Assembly (NCBI GenBank): GCA_910589415.1
Contig: OU342634.1
Coordinates: 23,123,144 to 23,187,143 of the forward strand
From: Malachius bipustulatus
Lineage: Eukaryota > Arthropoda > Insecta > Coleoptera > Melyridae
Direction of reading: 5' to 3'
DNA: 64,000 nt
Part shown: piece by piece, positions 35,661-47,605 of the stretch
Position numbering within the stretch: position 1 is the stretch's first letter
Layout: the number at the start of each line of letters is the position of its first letter
Position numbers and translations under genes: made by a program
Notes under the pieces: generated by a model
Seen by the model: the letters and a program-made list of their open reading frames with translations, nothing else
Databases searched by the model: none
What the model was told of the DNA's origin: nothing

Positions 35661-38180
35661 AATGACAAAACAATTTTAACTCCATTGGCGTAGAAGTTCA
35701 GAGGATGTGAAATCTGAAAAACCCATGATACTCATGTATACGCCAATGAATTAAAGTCATGTGCAATTATTTTAGTATGGCACTTGTCCTATAAAACCAT
35801 AACGTCATACCAAATTTCATCAAAATCGTTCCAGAGGTTTAGCTTTTAGAATCTAATAAATAACACTTTCAGAATTAACACTTTGACATCTTCTGGAGGC
35901 CAAATCAATAAGCAACTTTGGACTAAGGTTGGTTGACTTAAATCGTCCAACTTTCACCCGAGGAACATTTGGTAAGCGAGCTGAAGAGAGGATTAATTTA
36001 AATCTTTCAATTGACATGTTTTTAGATTTTTATCAAAACCCAAAGCTAGAAGATTTATAGACTTTTTGTGGCATTTCTTAATTTCCGGTAACTCTATAAA
36101 ACAGTTGATCGTTTCCATTTTTATGGTGATTAAATCGAGGGTTAAATATTATATTAAAATAGACAAATAAATGGTGTTTTTACTCTTTTTAAATAGTAAA
36201 AGCATTGCAATGTTCATTGTGAAATAAAGTTCAATGTCTAATATATTACTCTCGAGGAACTGTCTCACCAAATACCATTTTATCTCAGATTTTTATGGTT
36301 GCTTGTTGTTTTATTTTCTCCTAGGTTTTCTCATACAACTTACCTTTCATAGGTAATTTAACTCGATCTTTTAAATATAAATTCTAATGGCATTAGCCTA
36401 GAAAATAAATTAAAAAACCTGACGGGATGATTCTTCTTTAACCGATAATTATTAATGTTATCGGTGACGAGTTCGTATAAAAAAATTTCCGAAACCGAAA
36501 AAAAAACACGGAGCGAGGGCCGGAGTTGATCGTAAATTAAGTAAGCTTTTAACTTTTTATAATTTCCTAAATAATGACGTAATCAATTATACCCATCTCA
36601 CTCTAATGCATAAAAACTGCATATTATCTCCATCCCATTTATTTAATTATTTTCGAGATATTACAGGACAGAAACACTTTGTGAATACGGGCCTGTATCT
36701 ACCTCGGTATCTACTAATCAAACTAATTTTGTTTTTCAAATCGTACCTAATTAAAATTTGATGGCAATTATAACATACTTATTTTCCGAGCATTTAACAT
36801 CTTATATGGGAAAAATGGAATAAAAGTTTTTCTTGGTACCCACACCGCGATAAAACAACGAACCGTGTTCGAGTCCCCAGAACAAAACTTGCCTGCATGC
36901 AATTTCTTTTCACAGATATAATAGTTTCATGTAATGTTTGACAAATAATTCATTAAAAAATTGAAAGAGCGATTTTTGTCACTTTTTTTTTAAACTGCAT
37001 GAAACTACATACGGTAGGTACTTATATCGTATCTGTAAAAATAAAGTCCATGGGTAAGCTCGTTTCCGAAGTAGGTATGTACTACTACTACTACCTACTA
37101 CGAATTTTTCCAACGCGACTGGTGACGACCTCCGTGGCTCGGGTCCAGATTTAAATTTCCCTTCTTCAAGGAAAAAGTAATAAAGAAAGTGTCCTAACAA
37201 CGAAGCGGGTTGTAAGATACCGCCAGGCTCTTTTGCAAACCTAACTGGAATAGATTACCCTTGCCCCACCCTCCCTTATGCACCATGATGAGTGCAGACG
37301 ATTTTTTTCTCCGTTTTCCCCCAGGTTCGTAAAGGTTTTGTGTGTGGGAGTGCGAGTGCAGCGACACATTGGGGAAAAAGCAGCCAAGCAGAGTACCCCC
37401 AACATCCACTTATAATACCTAATTTGAAAAGGATCGATTCACTAACACAAAAAGTCATTTTCAAGAGAACGCATAACTCCGAAATTTTTGTGTTAAAAAA
37501 GGCATAAATATCAATATCATTGAATTTCTAATGGTCACTTAGGTATGTCTAAAAATTTTGTTTAGTTAAGGCCTCGGTTGAGGCCTAGGACCAATGCACC
37601 AATGTAGCAATTTCAAAGCTATAAAAATTAAAAAAAAGCAAGAATTTCGAGCTACAAACGAAATGCGGTACCGTCGCAGTCTCCCAGTCACGCTGCGAGG
37701 GCTGCCGTTCTCGGTCAAGGTGAAAACCGTATGGTGTGAAAATATGCATTTCAAACAACGTATTTCGGCTACACACGGTACCGTTGCCGTTTTGATTTGC
37801 GGCAATACCAGACCACTTTCAAGACTGTCCAGTGTCCAGTGGCCATTAATGCATTTGAAACAACAAACATGGATTTCATTATGGCCTAGAGGGCTGAAAA
37901 AAATCAAATAATTTTGTGTACCATAATTAGACCAAGCAAATAGCGGTTTTTTTCTGACAAAAATAGTACGGAATACCGCCGGTGCCATCACACGTGGAAT
38001 AGCCGCCAGATCCTACCTGCAGGCTTCTACTCGAGTTTACCATTTTCTTTTTATTAACAATTTAGAGCAAGTAATGGCATTTCTTTTTTTTCTTGCTTTT
38101 AAAAGAAAAACTGATAGAGCAATGTAAATGGTTCCAATGAACGAATTGTAGAAAAATAAATAACAAAGATAATAAGAGCT
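35661..38180. other. Non-coding with a partial Harbinger-type MITE
   Basis: At about 36560-36692 a damaged relative of the 148-bp MITE is visible (AATTTCCTAAATAATGACG ... TTTGTGAATACGGGC). The left terminus is missing. Short open frames at 37.2-38.0 kb overlap on both strands and lack protein character. Confidence 0.45.
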
Positions 38181-38649
38181 AAAACAACCAGATCGGTTCA
38201 TTATTAAGGGAGAAAACCCAAAAAAATCGAAAAATAGCTGTGTTTTTTTTCAAAAATTCGTAGCGTCGCCAATTTTTGAATTGCTGTGCAGGCTCTTGTG
38301 CGAGATGGTCGATATTCGTCAATCTTCGTTTTCCATTTAAAAGGCCTAATACAGTCGCTGTAATCGCTGTTATATCCCGCCTCGTCTGCTGTTCTACCAC
38401 CACTCCATGACCACTCTCGCACGCTTGCCCGTTTTCGCTCATGTTTTTGCGCAATTTTTACATATTTTTAGCATTTAAATGGAAAACCACAAAGTCTGGG
38501 TTTTGTGCACAGGAAGTACCTAATTATCGACCATCTCGCAAGGAGCCCGCGCCACAACTTAAAGAACGGTGACGTTGCGAATTTTGAAAAAACGCTACTT
38601 TTTCAGTTTTTTTTTCTCGCCCTTGATAATGAACCGATCGGGTTGTTTC
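38181..38649. repeat. Foldback element, about 470 bp
   Basis: AAAACAACCAGATCGGTTCATTA on the left pairs with TAATGAACCGATCGGGTTGTTT on the right, and GATGGTCGATA pairs with TATCGACCATC further in. The unpaired centre is comparatively GC-rich. No coding content recognised; target duplication not found. Confidence 0.7.
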
Positions 38650-38742
38650 AGCACTCATTTACTTCGTATTTTAACTCTTTACAATTCGCCCATTGGGACC
38701 ATTAACATTGCTCCGACAGTTTATCTTTTCTAACCAAGAAAC

Positions 38743-38780
38743 TAGGTAGGTAGGTATAGGTACCTACCTACCTACCTACA
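38743..38780. repeat. TAGG/CCTA microsatellite
   Basis: TAGG units switch to CCTA units at a central GGTACC, making a short hairpin-prone microsatellite. GGTACCTA words are scattered elsewhere in the window. Confidence 0.8.
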
Positions 38781-39141
38781 GCGTGTCCAAGGTAAGGATG
38801 AGATAATAAGATCGAGATATTGGAAATGGCAAGAGTTAACATACGAAATTTGTTAAATAAGAGAAAAGTTGCACAAGTTAATGCTTAATAAGAATCTGGA
38901 ATAAAAATTTGGGAAGCTTCAGGCTTTGCTAAAATACTTCTTTTTTTTTATTTCAAAGCAGACTAGATTCCAGAGTATTCACAGTCAACTATTGTTTTTC
39001 TTATGACCGACGTATTGTTTGATGTTGTTCGGTATAAAAAATCATGGAAACCAAAAATTATTAATTAGATAACATAACTTTTTTTTTACTTTTTAAAGTT
39101 CTACATAATATTATGTACTTACCTACGCATAGATACCTATA

Positions 39142-39556
39142 CAGGATGTTAGTAAATAAGTGGGACAAACTTCAGGGAGTGATTCTGCATGAAAAAATAG
39201 TGACAGTTTGCAATAAAAAATTTCAGTGGCGTACCATTTTTTTCTTTAAAAAATTGAGATCATTACCTATATACCCTAATGTGCGTCACTGATGAACATA
39301 AAATTATTTATTTCATGTCAAAAAATCCGCAATAACTTCCTCTTAAAACCCACCAAATTTCAATTGCATATCTCGACAGGTTTCAGAGCAAATCGTCAGC
39401 GAGATCGTCAGTTTTTAAGAAAACCTATAACACCCTGTGTTTGGAAAATGAAGCATTTGCGCACATACGTTTGGATAGCAAACTGTCATTATTGTTTCAT
39501 GCAGAATCACCCCCTGAAGTTTATCGCATTTGGGTATTTTATTTACTAACACCCTG
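39142..39556. mobile_element. CAGGATG-ended foldback, 415 bp
   Basis: TA-flanked (39140-39141, 39557-39558). CAGGATGTTAGTAAATAAG pairs with TTTATTTACTAACACCCTG, and ACTTCAGGGAGTGATTCTGC with GCAGAATCACCCCCTGAAGT. It shares its right-hand TA with the next element. Confidence 0.85.
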
Positions 39557-39558
39557 TA

Positions 39559-40556
39559 TAGGGTGTTCCAGTTTGTATGTTCAAACCGAGGTTCAAACTT
39601 TAGCAATTGGTTGAACACGTAAAAATAATTGTGTGTTTTTCTCGATGTTTTTCTATAAAGTATTGCTCTAAAACGCTTTAGTTTTGATATAAGTTAAACT
39701 TTTATTTAAAAATAGTATTTTTCAAAAATATACCTACTTCACCCAATATTGTTGAAATTTGGAAGTTTCATTTGCTGCAGTAAGGGGATAATTTAGCCCC
39801 AAAAATATTAAATTTATGAAGTCCAGTGGCGTCCTGGTAGCACCTCAACGATTATTTTTTTATATAAAAACGTACGCCAATGACAGATTAGGCAATTACA
39901 TATACAACTTTTTTGTCTATTAGATTTTTTAAATACATATTAAGAATTTATTTAATTTAGTGTTTATTTGTGCTTGTTGTTGCATATTATTATTAAGAAA
40001 AAGTAATCAAAAAGTAATCAAAAAGTAAAAAAAAAGTTTTTTGTGTGTTCAGAGATTTAAGTGAGTTCAGCTTTTATGGATTCTATTTTTTATTTCAAAA
40101 ACAAGGCAAGATCTGATAAAAATATAAATTACACAAAAATTGTACTTGTCATTGCCTAAGCTGACGAAAAAATAAAAATAGAAAAAAACAGTCATTGGAA
40201 AAAAGTCATTGGCGTACCTACTTTTTTTAGTTTTTGAAAAATAATTTTCCTTGAGGTCGTTGTCGTTGAGATGCCACTGGACTTAATAATTTTAATATAT
40301 TTAGAGCTAAATTAGCCCCTAACTACAGCAAATGAAACTGCTAAATTTCAACAATATTGGGTAGAGTAGGTAAACCGAGAGGTAAACCTACTTAAGATAT
40401 TTTCTAAAAATACAATTTTTAAATTAAAGTTTAACACACCCTGTACCTCGAAAATAAAGTGGTGTTTTAGAGCAAAACGTTATAGAAAAAAGTACAATTA
40501 TTTTTACGTGTTCTACCGTTTGCCGGAGTTATGAACACACAAACTGGAACACCCTG
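39559..40556. mobile_element. CAGGGTG-type foldback, 998 bp
   Basis: The left end TAGGGTGTTCCAGTTTGT pairs with ACAAACTGGAACACCCTG; TA lies at both borders. Arms of several hundred bp pair further (CAATATTGTTGAAATTT / AAATTTCAACAATATTG, GTCCAGTGGCGTCCTGGTAG and its inverse). It abuts the preceding element with only the TA between them. Confidence 0.85.
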
Positions 40557-40630
40557 TACGTACGTATTATGTAAACCTACATCCCTACAAAAATAATTTA
40601 CTAATTTCCAACAGAAAAAAAAAGGTAAAT

Positions 40631-41205
40631 ATTTACATCCACGTCTCCTAAGTTCCATCAATTTTTTCGGGACCGAGGAGCGAAATAGGGGTGCTGGGTG
40701 GGTAAGAAGCTAAAAACAGCCATTGCAAACTAACAATAAGGTCACAACTAAGGCCTCTTTGACTTGACACTACGGTCGAATTTCTAGTTTTTTCTTCACT
40801 TTCAGGGCAAGAATATCTTAGAGATTAACAGTAGCACAGTCTCGAGCACAGTTTTTATTTTGAATTTTGAATTTATATTCCAAAAATCGTAACATCAATC
40901 CCTGTGGTCTGGACACGATATGAGAAGCGGATATTTGCGGCTCCGTCTCTGTAATACGCTTCGAAGCGCTTGGCATTGTCGTCAAGTTGTTACTTCCGAG
41001 ATTCGAGGTATTTAATCGGCGCTTCTTGCCAGGACCCAGGACCGCGCTCTCACTGCACTCTCAAAACCGATTTTTAGTGCCGTTTTTTTGCCTAACCTTG
41101 GATTTGCTAAGCAAATGAATACCTTCCTGGTGTTACTATAGGTACGTCCTCCACCCCTATATACCTAAGTGCCAAAGTGAAACTGTAGGAGACGTGGATG
41201 TAAAT
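40631..41205. mobile_element. Internally deleted sister of the 33.4-kb TIR element
   Basis: Ends ATTTACATCCACGTCTCCTA / TAGGAGACGTGGATGTAAAT are a perfect 20-bp inverted pair. The left about 150 bp match 33438 onward (AGTTCCATCAATTTTTTCGG, GGTGCTGGGTGGGTAAGAAG). The right 300 bp match 35370-35660 (TCTTGCCAGGACC, CTTCCTGGTGTTACTATAGG). About 1.6 kb of the larger copy is absent. Confidence 0.75.
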
Positions 41206-41386
41206 AATGACCAAAAAAAGATATGGTTAAAACAAGAAATCTCTATTTTTCAGTTTTTTCAGGATATTTCAGCAACACCTGAAGTTTGGACACAGGACAC
41301 ACTGTATAACAACTACTCTCTGCCCTCTGCTGGTCACGAAATGATGCGCGGCCCAAAGTGCCTAAACAGTACAGTAGTTACCTAAG

Positions 41387-41677
41387 TATGGTTTGTCCAG
41401 GGAGTGTTGTCCGGTGAGATGTCACACTGATCCTGACTATAAACGATTTGATTTAATGCGATTTAATTCGTACTAATTACTAATAATTATTATAATTGTA
41501 CGAATCGAATCAATTATTGTATTATAATATGTCTATTAATTAATAGTAAATATTATATTTATTATATAAATCAATTATTGTAATTATTGTACGAATTAAA
41601 TCTCATAAAATCAAATCGTTTATAGTCAGGATCAGTGGGGCATATCTCACCGGACAACACTCACTGGACAAACCATA
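41387..41677. mobile_element. Foldback MITE, 291 bp
   Basis: TATGGTTTGTCCAGGGAGTG pairs with CACTCACTGGACAAACCATA. Arms of about 90 bp continue through GTTGTCCGGTGAGAT and ATAAACGATTTGATTT. The terminal TA on each side could be the target duplication. Extremely AT-rich centre. Confidence 0.8.
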
Positions 41678-42965
41678 CCTATAGGATACACACTGAATTG
41701 TTTTTCAATAAAAAATAATCACTGTCGATTACATGACATGCATTGAAAGTATTTTGACATTAAATCCTATAAAGGTATCTTAATTACCCGATCTTAAACC
41801 TTTTATTTTTACACTTAAACTTAATAAGGAGATAGGTACTTATTGGGTAATTTTATAAATTATGGAAGGTATAAGTGTGTGTGGGATTCTTGTGAGAAAA
41901 ACCGTAGGTACCTACCTGAATGAAATATAAAACAGTAGTAGTAATGACAGAAGACCAGATTTGTAAGCTCTTCATAATACACTGCTAAAACTGGTCACAG
42001 AACACACGTACAGGTACATTCAGTACAGGACACTTTTCTATTACACAGGTAGGTAGACATTTACATTACATTTAGCAACGAGGACAAACATTTAGTTGAG
42101 CACATAGGTACGAAGGAAATAACGAATGAACTGATTGAACATTTTAAAGCACACACAATAACAACATTTAATTAATTAATATATATCATCCTTTCATGTG
42201 TCAGTAATAGTAATCATTAAATTTGGGGCTTTGAAACACAGCCCACAAGAAGGAACCCATTTTCAACACTATTGTTTTATTAATCAAATTACATTTTAAA
42301 TGGGGATATAAAATTAAGTCTCGCTTTAAAACATCACAGTTATTCCTAACAATGACACTCGACGTCAACAATTCTTTATTATTAAACTGAAGGACCATTA
42401 TTTAAAAACTGTTGAGGACACGAATTGTTAAAACTTTTAAAACAAATCATCCGATTTAGAACGCTTTTATTATAAAACAGGGAGCAGCACATTCGTTTAC
42501 TTTTGCGCTAATATACTTGCCAAACTCGCTAAACTACTAAACATTAACAACAAACACTAACACTAAACTAAAATACTAATTCCCTTCCCTTCCTTACTCT
42601 TTAGGTGAAGCATTGAGCATTTCATTTGCATTGAGTAAGCACAAGCACCACCAAACCAACAGCAACAGGTAGGTAGTAGTAAAAAAAGCTATTAACTAGA
42701 GTGAAAGACAATGACATAATCTGTCTCGCTTTACCCTACTGTCATTACCCGTATAAAGCCTTGAGTGTGAGTGAGCTCAACTACCAGCTGTGCTGTGTTG
42801 TATAACTTACCTGTCCACTGAATTATATTTTACAGTCCAGGGGGTATCAAAATTTACAGTATAATATTGACACCTAGGCAACCAATAATACACTGAATTC
42901 AACGTAATCGGGTAAAGAAGAATTCTGTAAGCAACACGATTCAGTATTCTACATTATTCGTTGTT
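41678..42965. other. Non-coding; possible minus-strand 5'UTR exon
   Basis: At 42811/42810 the minus strand reads CAGTGGACAG|GTAAGTTATA, a strong splice donor with no coding frame before it. It could end a non-coding first exon of the Ptp10D-like gene, whose first visible coding exon starts about 25 kb downstream. This rests on one splice motif only. Confidence 0.25.
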
Positions 42966-43513
42966 TGGTAATCCTCCACTTTACGTCGCCGCCATAATGC
43001 GCGTGCGCGGAATATCAGATCCAGCTGGCAGTTTAGAACACCAAATGCATGCATAGTTGCCAGCTTTATTTACAATACCTATATTTGAGGGATCTACCTA
43101 TTATCAAATAATGAACTTTTTAATCTTGATATTCAGGTCTTTGGTCAGGGTACGTTTTTTTTTCATTTTAAGAACATTTGAAGGAAAAAAACCTACCCTG
43201 ACCAAAGACCTGATTTATAGTGATTCGCATTTTTTATTCGACTGGCCAAAATTTCCTTAAAATGAAAAAAAACCTACCCTGACCAAAGGACCTGACATAA
43301 AATGTGGTTTTATTATCATGCATTAATAATAATTCGTTGATTATCAACAAGGTAATTCATTATTATCAAGATTAAAAAGTTCATTATTTGATAATAGATC
43401 CTGCAAATAAAGATGATGGCAACTATGCATGCATTTGTTGTTCTAAACTGCCACCTGACTGATATATTCCGCGCACGCGCATTATGGCGGCGACGTAAAG
43501 TGGAGGATTACCA
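42966..43513. repeat. Foldback element, 548 bp, with CTTTGGTCAGG core
   Basis: TGGTAATCCTCCACTTTACG pairs with CGTAAAGTGGAGGATTACCA; the outer arms are CpG-rich (GCGCGTGCGCGGAATAT / ATATTCCGCGCACGCGC). The interior carries one plus and two minus copies of CAGGTCTTTGGTCAGGGTA, the core of the foldback in the V-ATPase intron. Confidence 0.8.
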
Positions 43514-43960
43514 TATTATATAATATAAATAGGTATACTGACGACTACTGGCTGCGAGATTCCGCTTCAAGAAAACGTCGTCTACGCTGGGAATCAACAT
43601 GGCGGCTGGTTGCTGCTACGAGTCACTACGAGTGCTCGTACAGTGAGAGAATCTTAGATGGGTAAGATAGCTAAATAGGTAAGCCTCAGGATAACTAAAG
43701 TCTTGTAGCTCACTACTTATCTGCCGTCAGTGTGACGTCACTAGGTTGGGCTAAGCGTAAACGGTTCCAAGTAAACAAACCGTTCACGTGGCCATTGTTG
43801 TCAGTTGTCGTGATTTAGTTGAAGTTTTAAGTTCACGTGGTCCTGAAGTTTGACTTATTGAGGTTGTTTTCATACATTGGCCTGCGATTGCCATCAATTG
43901 AATTGAACCAAATCATATTCTAGGTTTCCATGGAGTTCGAGCCGTTTGGCGGTAGTTTAA
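43514..43960. promoter_or_regulatory. CpG-richer stretch with twin E-boxes (possible promoter)
   Basis: GC content rises over about 43540-43870. The 10-mer GTTCACGTGG, an E-box core, occurs twice 49 bp apart (43782 and 43831). A TGACGTCA element lies at about 43732. No gene start recognised; the short frame after ATGGCGGCTGG stops after 15 codons. Regulatory role is inference. Confidence 0.3.
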
Positions 43961-43962
43961 TG

Positions 43963-44268
43963 CATATTGGTTTTTTATGTCGTTCGGTATGAAATAAATC
44001 AAGGAAACTCAAAATTAATAACATTAAAAAAAAAATCAAAAATTTTATTCTTTTTCGAAAAAAAAACTTTTCATACCGAATATCATAATTATGAAAAGTA
44101 AAAAACCATACAGCAAATAATATGCCTTCATAATAATGTAATTGGGTGAATTTTTTTTTGTTTTTTCCGCAAAAAAACACAATTCTTGAAAATTTAATTT
44201 TTTCGAATGTTAATAATTTTTGGTTTCCTTGATTTATTTTATACCGAACGACATAAAAACCCAATATG
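43963..44268. repeat. Foldback element, 306 bp
   Basis: CATATTGGTTTTTTATGTCG pairs with CGACATAAAAACCCAATATG, and TTCGGTATGAAATAAATCAAGG with its inverse CCTTGATTTATTTTATACCGAA. Centre is A/T runs. Non-coding. Confidence 0.75.
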
Positions 44269-44654
44269 GCGGCTATAAGAAAAACAAAAGTTGGCTATGA
44301 AAACTCTGATATCTAGTCGGCTTTGAAAATTTTTGTAATGCCAAGTGGATAGCTTTTGACGACTTATGTAAGCCTACAAAAAATAATTCATTATTTCCCA
44401 ATAATAAAAAACATATGGTTAAAATAAGAAATTTTGATTTTTCAGTTTTTTGAGGATATTTCAGCAATGACTGGAAATATTCAAAGAAAAAATTCAGATT
44501 CTCATTAAGCATTAAGTTGTGCAACTTTTCTCTAATTTAACCGACCGTGTATATCTTGCCGTTTCCAAGATCTCCATGTACTGCCACTTACACTTTTACA
44601 CACTGTATATTATGGGTTGCCTAACCTTATTTTAGGGATAACTTGCTTTTGACA

Positions 44655-44658
44655 AGTG
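44655..44658. repeat. Target-site duplication AGTG (left)
   Basis: AGTG immediately before the TG of the 5' LTR, matching AGTG at 51618-51621. The flanking identity extends to ACAAGTG because the LTR itself ends in ACA. Confidence 0.85.
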
Positions 44659-45498
44659 TGAAATGGATCGCACCTAGGTAGGATTATAAGGAAATTATTT
44701 CCTTCGCCTCATTAAATCAGCTCAAACCGAAAAAGCAAATAGTGCGAGATTAGGTACGTAAATACCTAAAGGTAAAATTGTTAGAAAATCAAAGCGCAGC
44801 CACCCGCCGTTACATCAAGTAAATGATCCCGCCAGCACATTAAATATTCATAAAACAAAATCGCTCCAGCTAGCCACAATTCAGTCCTTCGAGAAAGCGG
44901 CAACGGCGAGGGCAAACCTTTGCCAGATGTTAGGGCAGACACTGTCGGTCCGCGTGATGAAATAATAGGTGACCTACATACAAGAACGGATGGAAAGAAA
45001 CAGACCGTGTGAAGGAATGTGAAATCAGAATTTAAACAATAAGCCTTCGCAAAGACAAAAGTAACTCAGTAGTTATTACACCTACGACAATGAAAAGTTC
45101 ACCAATCGATAGGGCGAATTAATAAACCCCAATAGCCGGAAAAGCACCCCGGTACCTAAACGGCAAGCAGGTGTAAACGCGAAGTGAAAGTTAAGTCGGT
45201 GTAATTATAATAACTAGACACAATGAGAAGTACCCAAACGCGTTGACCGATTTGAAGGAAAATTTAGATAGTGCGGGTTTAGGAAAATTCAGTGAGATAG
45301 CCGCGAGGTTAAATCGCTAAGTCCAGTAATCAGGAAAATACGATTAAGGACTAAATCACGGCAGCAGAGAAGAGTCAATAAGGTTCATTATTGCGCGATG
45401 TTTAGAAATCGGGCGACTGCTTCTATAAAAGCAAACGTCCTGCCGCTGCTCCAGGCAGATGAGATCAGCTTTCGAGCAGGTCACGTCTGACTCCATAA

Positions 45499-45710
45499 CC
45501 CTTTGGCGTAAACCCGACGAGAAGGCGTTCAGTGAACTCTCGGTCGCCCAATCCTTATCTAAACCCAACCCTTTGGACATAAACCCGACGAGAAGACGTT
45601 TAGTGAACTCTCGGTCGCCCAATCCTTATCTAAACCAAACCCTTTGGACGTAAACCCGACGAGAAGGCGTTTAGCGAACTCTCGGTCGCCCAATTCTTAT
45701 CTAAACTCTA
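45499..45710 (+). repeat. Tandem repeat, 3 x about 70 bp, in 5' LTR
   Basis: Units begin CCCTTTGG at 45499, 45569 and 45640 and share TAAACCCGACGAGAAG and GAACTCTCGGTCGCCCAA. Copy in the 3' LTR at 49057-49268. Confidence 0.9.
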
Positions 45711-47376
45711 CCCACATAAATTTGCATCTCTCCTCTAAACAACTCAAACTTCGCAGTTGGCAAACTCTCTTCACAACAAAATCCACGTCGATAAATAATC
45801 AAACAGATTCACCAATCCATGAGCGCAGGTCCCATTTTAAATCAGACACAATAATCAACTAGGTATTAGGCGGCACCACAATAGGTACCTACGCAATTAC
45901 GTCAATAATTAGAAATAAACCAAGTTAGGCAGGAAACAGGAATAAATAATTACATATTCACGCATAGGAAATTGAGTTAGAGCTAGGAGCGAAAATAGAC
46001 CCAGGTCAGGAATTAATATGTAAACCAAACGGCCCATGATTCAATCGTCCTGTTCTTCGAAGAGTCCGAGTTTTTATTTAGCGCAGATGTAGGCAAGCAC
46101 CGGCTGTCCCTTTAAATCCGATATTAGAGAGTGAAAGTGAGAAATACTTCCCATTGTATGGCGTTATATGACAGGAACTCGCAACAGTAGGTTGAGCCCC
46201 AAATAGAACCAAGCAAGCTAAGGCAGCGTTGTCAGATGTAGCACCCGCTACTTATTTACATTATCAGGGAATACTAATTCCATTACAACACCCAATTAAG
46301 AGTTAAAATAGGTAGTCGATCATCCCCCGGGGGAGGGATCCACCTCGATGTCCAGGTGAAGACCTCCGTTGTACCGGAAAGTGGAAATCATAGATCGCAA
46401 CAGGGCAAAAGCACCCTCAGAGTAGGATAGCGTAACGCAAACCAAAGCAAGGTTGCCAGGTGTAATAACCGCCCTCACATATCAGGAAATCCAATAACCA
46501 AAATAAAGTTAGGATCAGGAATTGCAATTCACGAATAAAACATCCAAAGCAAATCAAAATTAATCCCGAGTATGGGAAAGCCAATTTAGATCCAGAAACC
46601 AAAGTGTCTTTATAAGGTCGTTTTTCCGAATCTCTTCTAACCAGATTTTATACATACCTGAATCTTATGTGACAAACGTTATTATTATGTTCTCATCATA
46701 CTATCTACGCTCTTTGGGTTGATAGGTCGACGTACTCGTGTTACTGGCGGACCGGTGGCTGGTGCCGTACAATCAAATAAGTAAATTTGTCCGTAAACAT
46801 GCCTAAACACGAATGAGGGATAAAAGTCCAGCATTTCCAATCATTAACTAGATTAATGGTTAAAGAGTCGTGGTCTGTAGTATGGTCAGCTGATAATCAC
46901 GTTGAGGAGCAAAGATCTTCGAGAACGGAGCCAACATGCTCTGGGTAATAAATCAAGGTGTGTAGAAAAATCTACAATAATACAGTTGATTAAGGTTTCA
47001 ATCAGAAAAGCAAATAAGGTAAATCACAAGGTATAACAGTGACAAATGCCTAAGGGCAAGGTAACTTATGTGACCTAAAGGTCGCCTGACGAGGCAGCAT
47101 CGACGGGTGCAATAAAAGGTAGAACAAGACAAATAACAACAAGGTATACAAAGTGATAACTAAATACAGTATCACCCAGGTTATGAATTAAATAAACGGA
47201 GGTGAAATAATTCACTCTCCTAGGTAAATCAACTGTGAAAATAAAATCATTAAATAAAAGAGAATCGGAAGGAACGATTTTATAAATGATACGAAATCAA
47301 AATTCCGGAGAAGTGGCAACCCTGTACTCGAATGAATCTCGCAAGGCAAAGAAAATCATTGAATAGTTAAACAGCC

Positions 47377-47605
47377 AGACATTTCCGCCAAACCCGGATA
47401 GTCTGTAAACCGAAACAAAAGCAAAACGAAATAATAAGACATTCCCGCAATATACCGGGTCGTCTGTAAAACGAAATAAAAGCAAAACGAAATAATAAGA
47501 CATTTCCGCATATACCGGATAGTCTGTAACCGAAATAAAAGCGAAACGAAATAATAAGACATTCCCGCATATACCGGGTAGTCTGTAAACGAAACAAAAA
47601 CCAAA
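47377..47605 (+). repeat. Tandem repeat, 4 x about 60 bp, in 5' LTR
   Basis: Units begin AGACATT(T/C)CCGC at 47377, 47437, 47498 and 47557, followed by ACCGG(A/G)TAGTCTGTAA and a polypurine-like AACGAAATAATA stretch. Units 1, 2 and 3 differ by small changes. The 3' LTR copy is at 50935-51163. Confidence 0.9.

Noticed and set aside
37566..37991. 141-codon minus-strand frame
   Set aside because: Overlapping open frames on both strands and no domain; likely chance in a GC-richer patch.
38743..38780. Interstitial telomere repeat
   Set aside because: Units are TAGG (4 bp), not the insect telomeric TTAGG, and they flip orientation at the centre.
43600..43650. Gene start at ATGGCGGCTGG
   Set aside because: The frame stops after 15 codons with no splice donor in phase that I could support.
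45356..45862. Duplicated short frames in the LTRs (45356-45862 and 48914-49420)
   Set aside because: They overlap on both strands, cover the 70-bp tandem repeat and have no recognisable domain; duplication is due to the LTRs.
47377..47605. CRISPR-like regular repeat array
   Set aside because: Units are contiguous degenerate tandem repeats without unique spacers, in eukaryotic DNA.
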